Below are positions 56,030 through 64,000 of a stretch of 64,000 nt of DNA, piece by piece. The DNA comes from Opitutus sp. GTDB taxonomy: Bacteria; Verrucomicrobiota; Verrucomicrobiia; Opitutales; Opitutaceae. The notes under the pieces are model-generated. The model searched no databases, was not told where the DNA came from, and was given only the letters and a program-made list of their open reading frames with translations. Both the position numbers and the translations under genes were made by a program. The DNA lies in contig JANPZY010000001.1 of NCBI GenBank assembly GCA_024707325.1, positions 2,108,501-2,172,500 on the forward strand, in the 5' to 3' direction. Every line of letters begins with the position of its first letter. Position 1 is the first letter of the stretch.

Positions 56030-57223
56030 CTAAAGTTCGGCCGCGACGTGGCTGACGTGGTTGCGGTTGTAGTGCCGCGCGAGAGCGGACACGCGGTGCA
56101 CGTCGATGAGCGGCGGATGTTCGCGGCCTTGAGCGTCGATGCCGATGCGATCGATCAACCGCTGCGTGAGCGCGAGGCCTTCGGGCATGAGCATGATTTC
56201 CTCAAGCTCCGGCGGCGGATACGAACGGACGAGCACGTCGAGACGGCGCAACTCGGTCGCGTTTTTGCGCACGAGCGGACTGCGCAGCGGAAGCAGTGAC
56301 ACGGAGACCGGCGTCTCGCCTGCGGCGAGGAACCAGGTCTTGCCGGTGCGGCGAGCCAGCGAGCGGAGCAGCGGAGAGCGTTCGCAAAGGGGAGCCTGCG
56401 GATCGAGCGGCGCGAAAAATGGCGTGCGGCGGCTGCGGAGTCGCTGCGTCAATCCATCGGTCAACGCGACCTGCAATCCCGCGCAAAACGTCTTCAGGTT
56501 CTCCGGCTCGGCGCGGACGCCGTGGGCTTGGGCGTAGAGCTGTTCCGCGGTGGCGATCGGCGCTTCGAGGAGAACGTCGATCCAGAGTTCCTCGCGCGTG
56601 AGAAGAAAACCCGACCAGCCAAGGACGACATGGTCGAAGTTTTCCGGCGGCGGCACGATGCGCATCGCCTGGCCACTGGCCGCCGAAAGCGCCTCGAGCA
56701 GAGCGGGCTCGATCAGTTCGGATTGGAGTGCGCCGACATTGTCGAGAAGCGCGGCGGTCGCTTCGGTTTCGAGCGACTCGGGTTCGAAGAGTGCGATGTG
56801 CTCCTGAAGGGCGGCCTGCGACTGGGTGATCTGGCGGTGCAGGCCAAGTTGACGCTCGATGGCGCGCGCGGCTACGCGGAGCCGGGCCTGAGTCTCGACG
56901 ATGTTGAAAGGCTTGATGAGAAAATCGTCGGCGCCGGCATCGAGCGCGGTGGCGATGTCGTGTTTCTCTTTTCGGGCGCTGAGAATGATCAGATACGGCT
57001 GCACCGGAAACGTGTGCTCGCGGAGTTTGGTGCAAAGCTCGGGACCGCTCAGGCCCGGCATCATCCAGTCAAAGATCGCGACGTGGGGCGCATCGGGCCC
57101 CAGCATCACTTCGAGGGCCTGATTGCCGTTTTCGACGACAATCACGTCGTGTTGCGACTGGCGCAAAAACGTCTGCAGAACCTTGCGGGCGATGGTGTCG
57201 TCGTCGGCGACGAGGATCTTCAT
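56030..57223 (-). CDS. Response regulator with unrecognised output domain (2)
   Basis: This 397-residue protein mirrors its neighbour: the receiver domain is nearly identical in key blocks (ILVADDDTIARKVL, DWMMPGLSGPELCTKLREHTF, GADDFLIKPF). The output domain is much more diverged but shares FLLTREELWIDVLLE versus LLLTKEQQWLDMFLE and LDVLVRSYPP versus FDLLAEAYPP. The shared blocks suggest a real conserved domain. It is divergent from gatC, with a short promoter gap. Confidence 0.82.
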   Translation of the reverse strand: MKILVADDDTIARKVLQTFLRQSQHDVIVVENGNQALEVMLGPDAPHVAIFDWMMPGLSGPELCTKLREHTFPVQPYLIILSARKEKHDIATALDAGADDFLIKPFNIVETQARLRVAARAIERQLGLHRQITQSQAALQEHIALFEPESLETEATAALLDNVGALQSELIEPALLEALSAASGQAMRIVPPPENFDHVVLGWSGFLLTREELWIDVLLEAPIATAEQLYAQAHGVRAEPENLKTFCAGLQVALTDGLTQRLRSRRTPFFAPLDPQAPLCERSPLLRSLARRTGKTWFLAAGETPVSVSLLPLRSPLVRKNATELRRLDVLVRSYPPPELEEIMLMPEGLALTQRLIDRIGIDAQGREHPPLIDVHRVSALARHYNRNHVSHVAAEL

Positions 57224-57364
57224 GAGGTGGACGCGCGGACGTTACGAATCGGAGCGGCGAGGACGAGCTGATTGTGGTGCGAAGAGGTGGTGGCGTTCGT
57301 CATCACCGTTTTGTCCGTTGCATTTGGAGACTCGCACCGCACGATTTCCGCGCTCATTTCCCCC

Positions 57365-57655
57365 ATGTCGCAGCCGGCCGCCCTCAACATCGATCACGTC
57401 GCCAAACTGGCGCGCATTGCCCTGACGCCCGAGGAGAAGACGCGGTTTTCCGCGCAACTCGGCGATGTGCTCCATCACATCGAACAACTCTCGAAAGTGG
57501 ACGTGAGCGGCGTGGAGCCGACCGCCCACGCGTTTCCCGTGGTCAACGTCTGGGCTGACGACGTCGCGCGCCCGGGACTGCCTGTCGCCGACGCGCTGCG
57601 CAACGCTCCCGCGCAACGCGACAACATGATCGTCGTGCCCAAGGTCGTGGAGTGA
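57365..57655 (+). CDS. gatC: Asp-tRNA(Asn)/Glu-tRNA(Gln) amidotransferase subunit C
   Basis: This 96-residue subunit stabilises GatA-GatB. It shows IDHVAKLARIALTPEEKTRF, then LSKVDVSGVEPTAHAF and LRNAPAQRDNMIVVPKVVE. The ATG at 57365 gives the family length; upstream extension was rejected. It starts 22 bases before gatA. Confidence 0.95.
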   Translation: MSQPAALNIDHVAKLARIALTPEEKTRFSAQLGDVLHHIEQLSKVDVSGVEPTAHAFPVVNVWADDVARPGLPVADALRNAPAQRDNMIVVPKVVE

Positions 57656-57676
57656 CGCCCCGCTAACTCGCTCAGG

Positions 57677-59140
57677 ATGGCCAAAGATATTTTCTACCAA
57701 ACGATCGCCGAACTCTCGGCCGCGCTCGAAGCGAAACAGCTCTCGTCCGTCGAGCTCACGCGCGCCGTGATCGAACGCACCAAGGCCGTGGAGCCGCGCG
57801 TGCAGGCGTTCAACTCCTTCGATGAAGCCGATGCGCTCGCGCAGGCTGCTGCCTCCGACGCCCGCCGCGCCGCCGGCGAGGCGAGGGGACCGCTCGATGG
57901 CATCCCGATCGCGCTCAAAGACGTGATCGCGGTGAAGGACCAGCCGCTTACTGCGTCGAGCAAGATGCTCGCCAACTTCGTGTCGCCCTACGACGCGACG
58001 GTCACGCAAAAGCTCAAGCACGCCGGCGCGGTGTTGTGGGGACGTCTCAATCTCGACGAGTTCGCGATGGGTTCCTCGACGGAAAACTCCGCGACGCATC
58101 CGACGCACAATCCGTGGGATCTCACGCGAGTTCCCGGTGGTTCGTCTGGCGGCAGCGCGGCTGCACTCGCGGCCGGCGAAGCGATCGCGACCCTCGGCTC
58201 CGACACCGGCGGCTCGATCCGCCAGCCCGCGGCGCTCTGCGGCGTGGTTGGACTTAAGCCGACCTACGGTCTCGTTTCGCGCTATGGCTTGATCGCGTTT
58301 GCGTCGTCGCTCGATCAGATCGGTCCGTTCTCGCGCACGGTCGAGGATGCCGCGATCGTGCTCGGCGCGATCGCCGGCCACGACGAGCGTGACTCGACCT
58401 CCTTCAAAACCGAGATCCCCGACTACCGCGCCGCGCTCACGCCGAAAAGGGGGCCGTGGAAAATCGGCATCCCGAAGGAATATTTCGGCGAAGGCCTCGA
58501 TCCTGAAGTCGGCGCCGCCGTCGAGAAAGCGGTCGCGCACTACCGCTCGCTCGGTTGCGAGATCAAGGAAGTCTCGTTGCCGCACACGCAGTATTGCTTG
58601 GACACCTACTACGTGATCGCGACCGCCGAGGCGTCGTCGAATCTCGCGCGTTATGATGGCGTTCGTTACGGCCACCGCTCGGCCAACGCGAAGGACATCG
58701 TCGACCTCTACTATCAATCGCGCGCCGAAGGTTTTGGGCAGGAAGTGAAGCGCCGCATCATTCTCGGCACCTATGTGCTCTCGAGCGGCTACTACGACGC
58801 CTACTACCTGCGCGCCCAGAAAGTCCGCACGCTGATCCGTCAGGATTTCCTCAATGCCTACAAGGAAGTGGACGCGCTGCTCACGCCGACCTCACCGGTG
58901 CCGGCGTTCAAGCTCGGCGAAAAGAGCGATCCGCTCGCGCTGTATCTCTGCGACATCTACACGATCGGTGTAAACCTCGCCGGCCTGCCGGGCATCAGCG
59001 TGCCGTGCGGTTTCACCGCCGCGGGATTGCCGATCGGCCTGCAACTCATCGGCGAGCCCTTCGGCGAAGCCGACCTCCTCGCCATCGCCGCCGCCTACGA
59101 GCGCGCGCACGACTGGAGCAAGCGCACGCCGTTGCTCTGA
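57677..59140 (+). CDS. gatA: Asp-tRNA(Asn)/Glu-tRNA(Gln) amidotransferase subunit A
   Basis: This 487-residue amidase-signature enzyme releases ammonia from glutamine for tRNA-dependent amidation. The catalytic triad is visible: Lys81 (IALKDV), Ser156 ([10 protein letters not shown]) and Ser180 ([10 protein letters not shown]). Length is standard. The gatA-gatB order is interrupted by the GxxExxY element immediately after its stop. Confidence 0.97.
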   Translation: MAKDIFYQTIAELSAALEAKQLSSVELTRAVIERTKAVEPRVQAFNSFDEADALAQAAASDARRAAGEARGPLDGIPIALKDVIAVKDQPLTASSKMLANFVSPYDATVTQKLKHAGAVLWGRLNLDEFAMGSSTENSATHPTHNPWDLTRVPGGSSGGSAAALAAGEAIATLGSDTGGSIRQPAALCGVVGLKPTYGLVSRYGLIAFASSLDQIGPFSRTVEDAAIVLGAIAGHDERDSTSFKTEIPDYRAALTPKRGPWKIGIPKEYFGEGLDPEVGAAVEKAVAHYRSLGCEIKEVSLPHTQYCLDTYYVIATAEASSNLARYDGVRYGHRSANAKDIVDLYYQSRAEGFGQEVKRRIILGTYVLSSGYYDAYYLRAQKVRTLIRQDFLNAYKEVDALLTPTSPVPAFKLGEKSDPLALYLCDIYTIGVNLAGLPGISVPCGFTAAGLPIGLQLIGEPFGEADLLAIAAAYERAHDWSKRTPLL

Positions 59141-59144
59141 GGAG

Positions 59145-59594
59145 TTACACAGAGGACACGAGAGGTCTCACAGAGAGCACGGAGATGAACCCCGAAATGA
59201 ACCAGCTTACCGAGCAGGTCATCGGCGCAGCCATCGAAGTGCATCGCGAACTGGGACCGGGTTTGCTCGAGTCGGCCTACCAGAAAGCACTGGCTCATGA
59301 ACTCACGCTGCGGAGCATCGCTTTCGAGGAGCAGAAACTGTGTCCTGTCCGATACAAGGATCTCCTGATCGAAGATGCCTATCGGCTCGATTTCCTCGTG
59401 AACGGATTGGTGGTCGTGGAGCTGAAAACAGTCGATACCCTGACCGAGGTGCATGAGGCACAGGTGCTCACCTATCTGAAGTTCACCGGATGCCGCCTCG
59501 GTCTGCTCCTCAACTTCAATTCCACCACGCTTATCAAAGGGCTCCGACGCCTCGCTCGGTGACCTCCGTGCCTCCTCTCGTGTCCTCTGTGTAA
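59145..59594. mobile_element. Inverted-repeat-bounded GxxExxY gene element
   Basis: A 21-bp sequence at 59145-59165 (begins TTACACAGAGGACACG) recurs as its exact reverse complement at 59574-59594. The similarity extends inward, with CACGGAG ending one base-step before the ATG and CTCCGTG beginning just after the stop of the single gene inside. The element is about 450 bp and inserted 4 bases after the gatA stop and before gatB. No target-site duplication is obvious. No transposase is encoded, so any movement would be by the internal nuclease or in trans; this is inference. Confidence 0.6.
59185..59562 (+). CDS. GxxExxY protein (PDDEXK-type nuclease-like)
   Basis: This 125-residue protein belongs to the GxxExxY family: GLLESAY at residues 26-32 is the name-giving motif. 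The nuclease-like core is the Glu29 region, Asp69 (YRLDFLV) and Glu79-x-Lys81 (VVELKTV), which match a PDDEXK active site; family members are classed with PDDEXK_3. Biochemical function is not established. The whole gene lies between the inverted repeats, with the start immediately after one arm and the stop immediately before the other. Confidence 0.88.
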   Translation: MNPEMNQLTEQVIGAAIEVHRELGPGLLESAYQKALAHELTLRSIAFEEQKLCPVRYKDLLIEDAYRLDFLVNGLVVVELKTVDTLTEVHEAQVLTYLKFTGCRLGLLLNFNSTTLIKGLRRLAR

Positions 59595-59605
59595 TCTCTG
59601 TTCCC

Positions 59606-61063
59606 ATGCCCTACGAAGCCGTCATTGGTTTGGAAGTTCACGTGCAGGTCAAAACGGCCTCCAAGATTTTCACGCGCGTCGGCGCGGGCTACGGCCACGA
59701 GCCCAACACGCTCACCAACGAGGTCGTCCTCGCGCTGCCCGGCACGCTGCCCGTGATGAACAAGGCGGCGCTCGATGCCATCATCAAGGCCGGCCTCCTT
59801 CTCGGTTGCGAGATCGCTCCGGTCTGCAAGTGGGACCGCAAACAATACTTCTATCCCGACTCGCCGAAGAATTACCAAATCTCCCAATACGATCAGCCGA
59901 TCTGCCTCGGCGGCTCTGTCGAAATCGAGCTGCCTGGTGCGTCGCGCAACGTCATGGGCGAGCACAAGAAAATCCCGCTCACGCGCATCCACCTCGAGGA
60001 AGACGTAGGAAAGCTGAACCACGGTGCCATCGATTCGCTGGTCGACTACAACCGCGCCGGCACGCCGCTGATGGAGATTGTATCCGAGCCGGCACTACAC
60101 TCGGCCGAGGAAGCCTATGCTTATCTCACTTCGCTCCGCGCCACGATGATCTATGGCGGCATCTCCGACTGCGACATGGAGAAGGGGCAGCTTCGCTGCG
60201 ACGCCAACATCTCCATTCGGCCCGTTGGGGAGACGAAACTCGGCACGAAGGTGGAGTTGAAGAATCTCAACTCGATTTCGTTCGTGCGCGACGGCATCGC
60301 TCACGAGATCAAGCGGCAGATCGCCGTGCTCGAGCGCGGCGGCACGATCATTCAGGAGACCCGCGATTACGACGGCATGACCGGCACCTCGCAGTCGCTC
60401 CGCACGAAGGAAGAGGCGCACGACTATCGCTATTTCCCGGATCCGGATCTCATGCCCGTGCAAGTCGACGATGCGTGGAAAAGCCGCATCCGCGCGACGT
60501 GTCCCGAACTACCGTTCGACAAACAGCGACGCTTCTTCGAGCAGTATCAACTGCCTTACACGCTCACGTCCGTGCTCGTCTGGGATCGCGAACTTGCCGA
60601 CTGGTTTGAGCAGGCCGTGCAGCTCGCCGGCACCGAAAAAGCCCAGGCGGTGGGCAATTGGATCGTCAACGATCTCCTGCGCGAACTCGGCAACGCGAAG
60701 CAAACGCTCGCGGAGTCGAAGGTCACGCCCGCGCACGTCGCTGCGCTCGTGAAGCTCATCGACGCCGGCACCGTGCTCACCAACGCCGCGAAGGAAATCT
60801 TCGTCGACATGGCTGCGACCGGCGAGATGCCGGAAGTCATCGCCGATCACAAAGGCCTCAAGGCCGCGCCGACGAACACCGACGAACTCGAGCAGTGGTG
60901 TCGCGATGCGATCGCCGGCAACGCCAAGGCGCTCGCGGAGTTCAAGGCCGGCAAGGACAGCGCGATCAACGCGTTCAAAGGTCCCGTGATGAAAGCCGCG
61001 AAGGGCAAAGCGAATCCCAAGCTCGTCGACGAAACTCTCCGCAAACTCCTCGCCTCGATGTAA
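59606..61063 (+). CDS. gatB: Asp-tRNA(Asn)/Glu-tRNA(Gln) amidotransferase subunit B
   Basis: This 485-residue kinase-like subunit activates the mischarged tRNA and receives ammonia from GatA. It shows YEAVIGLEVHVQVKT, FYPDSPKNYQISQYDQPIC, LEEDVGKLNH, DYNRAGTPLMEIVSEP and a C-terminal YqeY-like tail domain (residues 330-485). Full length. With gatA and gatC it implies indirect synthesis of Gln-tRNA or Asn-tRNA. Confidence 0.97.
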   Translation: MPYEAVIGLEVHVQVKTASKIFTRVGAGYGHEPNTLTNEVVLALPGTLPVMNKAALDAIIKAGLLLGCEIAPVCKWDRKQYFYPDSPKNYQISQYDQPICLGGSVEIELPGASRNVMGEHKKIPLTRIHLEEDVGKLNHGAIDSLVDYNRAGTPLMEIVSEPALHSAEEAYAYLTSLRATMIYGGISDCDMEKGQLRCDANISIRPVGETKLGTKVELKNLNSISFVRDGIAHEIKRQIAVLERGGTIIQETRDYDGMTGTSQSLRTKEEAHDYRYFPDPDLMPVQVDDAWKSRIRATCPELPFDKQRRFFEQYQLPYTLTSVLVWDRELADWFEQAVQLAGTEKAQAVGNWIVNDLLRELGNAKQTLAESKVTPAHVAALVKLIDAGTVLTNAAKEIFVDMAATGEMPEVIADHKGLKAAPTNTDELEQWCRDAIAGNAKALAEFKAGKDSAINAFKGPVMKAAKGKANPKLVDETLRKLLASM

Positions 61064-61088
61064 GTGAGGCCCGAGCGCTCGGGCTCGG

Positions 61089-61706
61089 CTACATCTCGCT
61101 GATGCGGGGAGCGCGTTTGCCTTTGAGGATCGCCCCGAGCACGGGCGAGTAGGGGAGTTCCACTCCTTCGCGGGCGGCACGCAGGAGCAAACCGCCGCGG
61201 CTCATGTCGCCGCGTCCGATGAAATCGCGCGGAAACAGCAACCGCTCGCCAAAGCACTCGAGCAGCACGTCACGGTATTTTGCCGTCGCAATGCTGCCGA
61301 GGAGAATGGCGCAACCGTCGGCGCTCAGCTCCCGCGCGGATGTTTGCGCATCACGACGCAGTGGGCCGGCGTAGAGCGGATTGCCCTCGTGAATCTCGGA
61401 GTCGCCGAACGCGCGCAGCGATTCGGGCGTCACATGCGTGAGAGGATCGAGCAATCCTGCGTTGGTCGTGATCACGCGGATCACGTCGCTTGCGTTTTCG
61501 TCCGCGAAACGTCGCGCGTAGGTGATCTTCCCGCGAAAATAGAGTCCGCTCGCGAAACTGAACACGTCGGCCAGCGGGAGCCCTTCGCGATGAAACTGCC
61601 GCGCGAGCGCGAAAGGGGCATGCGGATTCAGCAGCAACCCGGCACGCGCGCCGCTGACCTTGGCGGGCGAGAGCAGAAACAAGCGGCGTATCCGGAAAGT
61701 GGACAC
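61089..61706 (-). CDS. Hypothetical protein, unknown family
   Basis: This 205-residue protein is not recognised. It begins FRIRRLFLLSPAKVSGARAGLLLNP, contains SFASGLYFRGKITYARRFA, CAILLGSIATAKYRDVLLECFGERLLFPRDFIGRGDMSRGG and SPVLGAILKG. The distribution of charged and hydrophobic residues is that of a soluble globular protein with no signal peptide or membrane segment. It reads toward gatB. Confidence 0.7.
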   Translation of the reverse strand: MSTFRIRRLFLLSPAKVSGARAGLLLNPHAPFALARQFHREGLPLADVFSFASGLYFRGKITYARRFADENASDVIRVITTNAGLLDPLTHVTPESLRAFGDSEIHEGNPLYAGPLRRDAQTSARELSADGCAILLGSIATAKYRDVLLECFGERLLFPRDFIGRGDMSRGGLLLRAAREGVELPYSPVLGAILKGKRAPRISEM

Positions 61707-61716
61707 ACGGAGCCGT

Positions 61717-61856
61717 TACACAGAGCTCACAGAGCCCGAACCGGAGGGAGGGGAGAACCGTCCGGCGTTATTTCGCTCCACACGCATCGCACTGGTCCTT
61801 GAGACGAAAGCAATTGCCCTGTGACCTCAGTGCGACCTCTCGTGTCCTCTGTGTAA
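61717..61856. repeat. Inverted-repeat element downstream of hpf
   Basis: The left arm (61717-61735, begins TTACACAGAG) and the right arm (61836-61856) face each other around about 100 bases. The right arm is identical, base for base, to the 21-bp right arm of the GxxExxY element. The interior has no gene I can identify. It lies between the unknown gene and the end of hpf. Confidence 0.75.
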
Positions 61857-61864
61857 CTTCACTT

Positions 61865-62248
61865 TCACTCCGCCTTCGGAATCGGTGCGTCGAGTTCCAC
61901 TTCGTGCGGATGGTTGCGCTTATCTTTGCGCAGGCCCTGGCGTTTCTTGAGTTGGCGCGAGAGCGAATCGACGAGCTCATCGAGCACCGTATACGCCTCG
62001 GTGCCTTCCGCAGACGCGATAATGTCCGGCCCGCCGATCTCGATCTGGCCGGTCGCCGTGTAGTGGCGCGTGGTGCCCATCTTCTGATCGCTGTGGAGCC
62101 GCACGTTGATGCGGATGATCCATGGATTGTGCTGGAGAAGCACATCGAACTTTTCACGGATCACGTCCTGCATCGCGGGCGTGAGGTCCACGTGGATGCC
62201 TTGCATGAGGATCTTCGGAGCGTCTTCGGGGATATTGGGCTTGCTCAT
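61865..62248 (-). CDS. hpf: Ribosome hibernation-promoting factor, short form
   Basis: This 127-residue protein has the S30AE/HPF fold: MQGIHVDLTPAMQDVIREKF, then INVRLHSDQKMGTTRHYTATGQIEI and the Asp/Tyr-rich block DELVDSLSRQLKKRQ. It inactivates ribosomes in stationary phase. It lacks the long-form C-terminal extension. The ATG at 62248 gives the expected N-terminus. Confidence 0.9.
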   Translation of the reverse strand: MSKPNIPEDAPKILMQGIHVDLTPAMQDVIREKFDVLLQHNPWIIRINVRLHSDQKMGTTRHYTATGQIEIGGPDIIASAEGTEAYTVLDELVDSLSRQLKKRQGLRKDKRNHPHEVELDAPIPKAE

Positions 62249-62352
62249 GCCGGCACAGACCCACGGCCGCTGTAATTTGTGCCGACCGCGCGCGCCGATC
62301 GGGCTCCGCGAACTCCCGTCTTTGGTGTGGTGAAATTCCCCAAGCCGGCGGC

Positions 62353-63093
62353 TCAACTCTCGCCCAGCAGACGCCGGAAACGCTGTTCGAGCGCAGACAC
62401 GCTTTCGACCTGGAGCACGCTTCCCTTCACCGTGAGCAGACCGTCGCCGCGCAACCGCGCGAACGTGCGCGAGAGCGTCTCGCTGCTCGTGCCGAGTTCG
62501 GCGGCGAGCACGCGTTTCGTCGAGCCGAGCTCCACCGTGGCTGTATCCACTTTTCGGGTGCGGCCGCAGCGTTTGAGCAGCCAGTTGAGAAAACGCGTTT
62601 CCACGTCCTTGAGCGTCATGTCCTCGACGAGCCCAACGAGCACGCGCAGATGCTGGCTCATCGAGCCGAGCATGCGCAGCGCGAGTTCAGGGCGGCGTCC
62701 GAGAAACGCCAGAAACGGGGACTTGGGAATCAATACCACCGCCGACGGCTCGACCGCGCGCGCGTTGGCGGGATAACCCTGCGGCGTCGCGAGCGCGGCC
62801 TCGGCGAACGATTCACCCGGGCGAAAAACATAGATCACCTGTTCCTTGCCGGTGGGGCTGACGCGATGGACGCTGATCGCGCCGCGCTGCGCGACGTAGA
62901 ATCCTTCCGCCGGATCGCCTTCGCGAAACAGATACGCGCCTTTCGCGACGTTGCGCAGCACCGAGAAGCTCGCGATTGCCTCGAGTTCGTCCGCCGGCAG
63001 GCCGGAAAAGAGCTGGCACGAGCGTAGGGTCGCGCCGATGGCGGCGGTGCGGAGCGAGGCGACGTCGGTGGGCACGGCGTGGTTCAACTCCAT
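62353..63093 (-). CDS. Crp/Fnr-family transcriptional regulator
   Basis: This 246-residue regulator has a cyclic-nucleotide-binding-like sensor domain (residues 25-145: FREGDPAEGFYVAQRGAISVHRV, PGESFAEAAL) and a C-terminal winged HTH (STKRVLAAELGTSSETLSRTFARLR). No N-terminal cysteine cluster of the FNR type is visible, so direct oxygen sensing by an Fe-S cluster is unlikely. DUF2249 and SCO1-like genes downstream suggest a respiratory (DNR/NnrR-like) role. Confidence 0.88.
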   Translation of the reverse strand: MELNHAVPTDVASLRTAAIGATLRSCQLFSGLPADELEAIASFSVLRNVAKGAYLFREGDPAEGFYVAQRGAISVHRVSPTGKEQVIYVFRPGESFAEAALATPQGYPANARAVEPSAVVLIPKSPFLAFLGRRPELALRMLGSMSQHLRVLVGLVEDMTLKDVETRFLNWLLKRCGRTRKVDTATVELGSTKRVLAAELGTSSETLSRTFARLRGDGLLTVKGSVLQVESVSALEQRFRRLLGES

Positions 63094-63102
63094 CCGCAGC
63101 GC

Positions 63103-63348
63103 CTAGTCGCGCCAAAAAAATGTGCGCCAGCTCCCGTCGCTTTGCCGTTCGGGGCGCGATTGAAATCCGTCGGCCTGCAAACGCTCGATCAGCGGCGACG
63201 GCAGAAATGGCGTGAGAAGCGCGAGACCCTCGCCGGGCGCGAGTTGCGCGACGGCTTCCATGATCTCGCGAAACGGATGCTCGCCGCGCTCCAACTTGGG
63301 GCGCACGTCGAGCACCTTGAACTTCGGACCTGCGCCGCGCTTGTTCAT
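63103..63348 (-). CDS. DUF2249 family protein
   Basis: This 81-residue protein matches DUF2249: FKVLDVRPKLERGEHPFREIM, then LAPGEGLALLTPF. Such proteins often lie next to nitrogen-oxide or cytochrome genes. Function unknown. It overlaps the SCO1-like gene by four bases and precedes the Crp/Fnr gene. Confidence 0.75.
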   Translation of the reverse strand: MNKRGAGPKFKVLDVRPKLERGEHPFREIMEAVAQLAPGEGLALLTPFLPSPLIERLQADGFQSRPERQSDGSWRTFFWRD

Positions 63349-63955
63349 CGTGAGACCAGCGTGAGCGCCTTGGCGGCGGTCGCAACCTCGCCCTGCAGAC
63401 CGGGGCGCTGATGCACGATCTCGCCCTGTTCATTGAGAATCGTGATCACGTTGGAGTGCGCGTAATCGCCTGCGGGCGTTCGGCGAAATTTGATGCCGAG
63501 CAACATCGCGAGCTCCTGGATGTTTTCCGGTTCGCCGTGCAGCAGCGTCCAGTATTCCGGATCGAGGCCCACGCGCTCGCGATACGCTGCCAGAGCGGCG
63601 GGCGTGTCGCGCTCGTGATCGAAACTCACGAGCACGAACTGCGCGCGCTCGCGCACCTCGTCAGGCAACGCCGCGCGGAGTCGCTGCATGTCGTTCACGA
63701 GAATCGGACACGCATAGCTGCAGTTCGCAAAAACCATCGCGAGCACCACCGGGCGGCCCTGCAGCGAACCGAGTGTGAGCGCATTTCCGCGATCATCGGT
63801 CCACGTGGCGTCGAGCTGGTAGAGCGATTTTTCGGAGAACGCAGCGGCCTCGTGTTCCGGAGCCGGCGCGTGGCAGCACGCAGCCGCTCGAGCGAGCGGC
63901 GCCGATAGCAGCGCGGCGGAAAGCGTGAGAGCGAGAAGGGCGGGGAGCGTTTCAT
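63345..63955 (-). CDS. SCO1/SenC-like copper chaperone, N-terminus uncertain
   Basis: The thioredoxin-like core is clear: VFANCSYACPILVNDM (the CxxxC copper site), FVLVSFDHERDTPAAL, and the conserved His in GDYAHSNVITI. Upstream in the same frame a signal-peptide-like stretch (LPALLALTLSAALLSAPLARA) leads to QLDATWTDDRGNALTLG, but no start codon is seen in that frame before the window edge. An ATG at 63955 would serve only if one base were missing near 63946-63952; otherwise the start lies beyond the window. SCO proteins help deliver copper to cytochrome oxidase or NO/N2O reductase. Confidence 0.75.
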
Positions 63956-64000
63956 GGCGAAAGGAAAAGATGGGTTCTGGGTTTCTTGGAGCGTCATTCT

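Overview
The window looks like part of a chromosome from the Verrucomicrobiota, most likely an Opitutaceae-type bacterium. This is inferred from high GC, the long 'EDAGY...' type of TonB-dependent receptor, a pyrophosphate-type phosphofructokinase, VCBS/ASPIC-UnbV proteins next to TonB receptors, GatCAB, and the near absence of Shine-Dalgarno sequences. It carries mostly housekeeping genes plus one carbohydrate locus. No rRNA, prophage, CRISPR array or transposase was seen.

Layout. 1-0.6 kb: ssb. 0.86-11.9 kb: a probable (acetylated) galacto-gluco-mannan oligosaccharide locus with GH27 alpha-galactosidase, CE7 esterase, GH1 beta-glucosidase, GH130 phosphorylase, GH2 beta-mannosidase, a GPH sugar symporter and a divergent XylR-type regulator whose AraC domain is frameshifted. 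12.2-24.7 kb: a large TonB-dependent receptor, a VCBS-repeat lipoprotein, a TPR protein, a broken membrane-protein gene and a broken VCBS/ASPIC-UnbV gene. 24.9-33.7 kb: rplI, dnaB, bamA, ompH/skp, lpxD, prs, degP. 33.8-36.9 kb: pyrE and small accessory genes. 37.0-38.5 kb: tRNA-Pro and PPi-PFK. 38.6-43.5 kb (minus strand): exbB-exbD-exbD-tonB-TPR-coiled-coil-coiled-coil, resembling an energised envelope machine. 43.8-44.2 kb: tRNAs Lys, Thr, Gln. 44.3-50.0 kb: an almost complete folate cluster, folK-folB-folP diverging from pabB-pabC-folC. 50.0-54.5 kb: rpmI, rplT, pheS, pheT. 54.7-57.2 kb: two paralogous response regulators with an unrecognised output domain. 57.4-61.1 kb: gatC, gatA, a GxxExxY gene between inverted repeats, and gatB. 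61.1-64 kb: an unknown gene, hpf, a Crp/Fnr regulator, a DUF2249 gene and a SCO1-like gene at the edge.

Two repeat families stand out. (1) Four intergenic arrays of a degenerate unit with an almost perfect 22-bp period; each unit holds two small palindromes about 11 bp apart. (2) Inverted 'TTACACAGAGG...' repeats, which bracket the GxxExxY gene exactly and also occur as short hairpin elements without a gene, in front of pheT and downstream of hpf, with partial copies before pheS and after the GH1 gene.

At least seven genes contain apparent single-base frameshifts, some in homopolymers. Real gene decay and consensus-sequence error cannot be told apart from this window alone, so those loci are marked and both readings are given.
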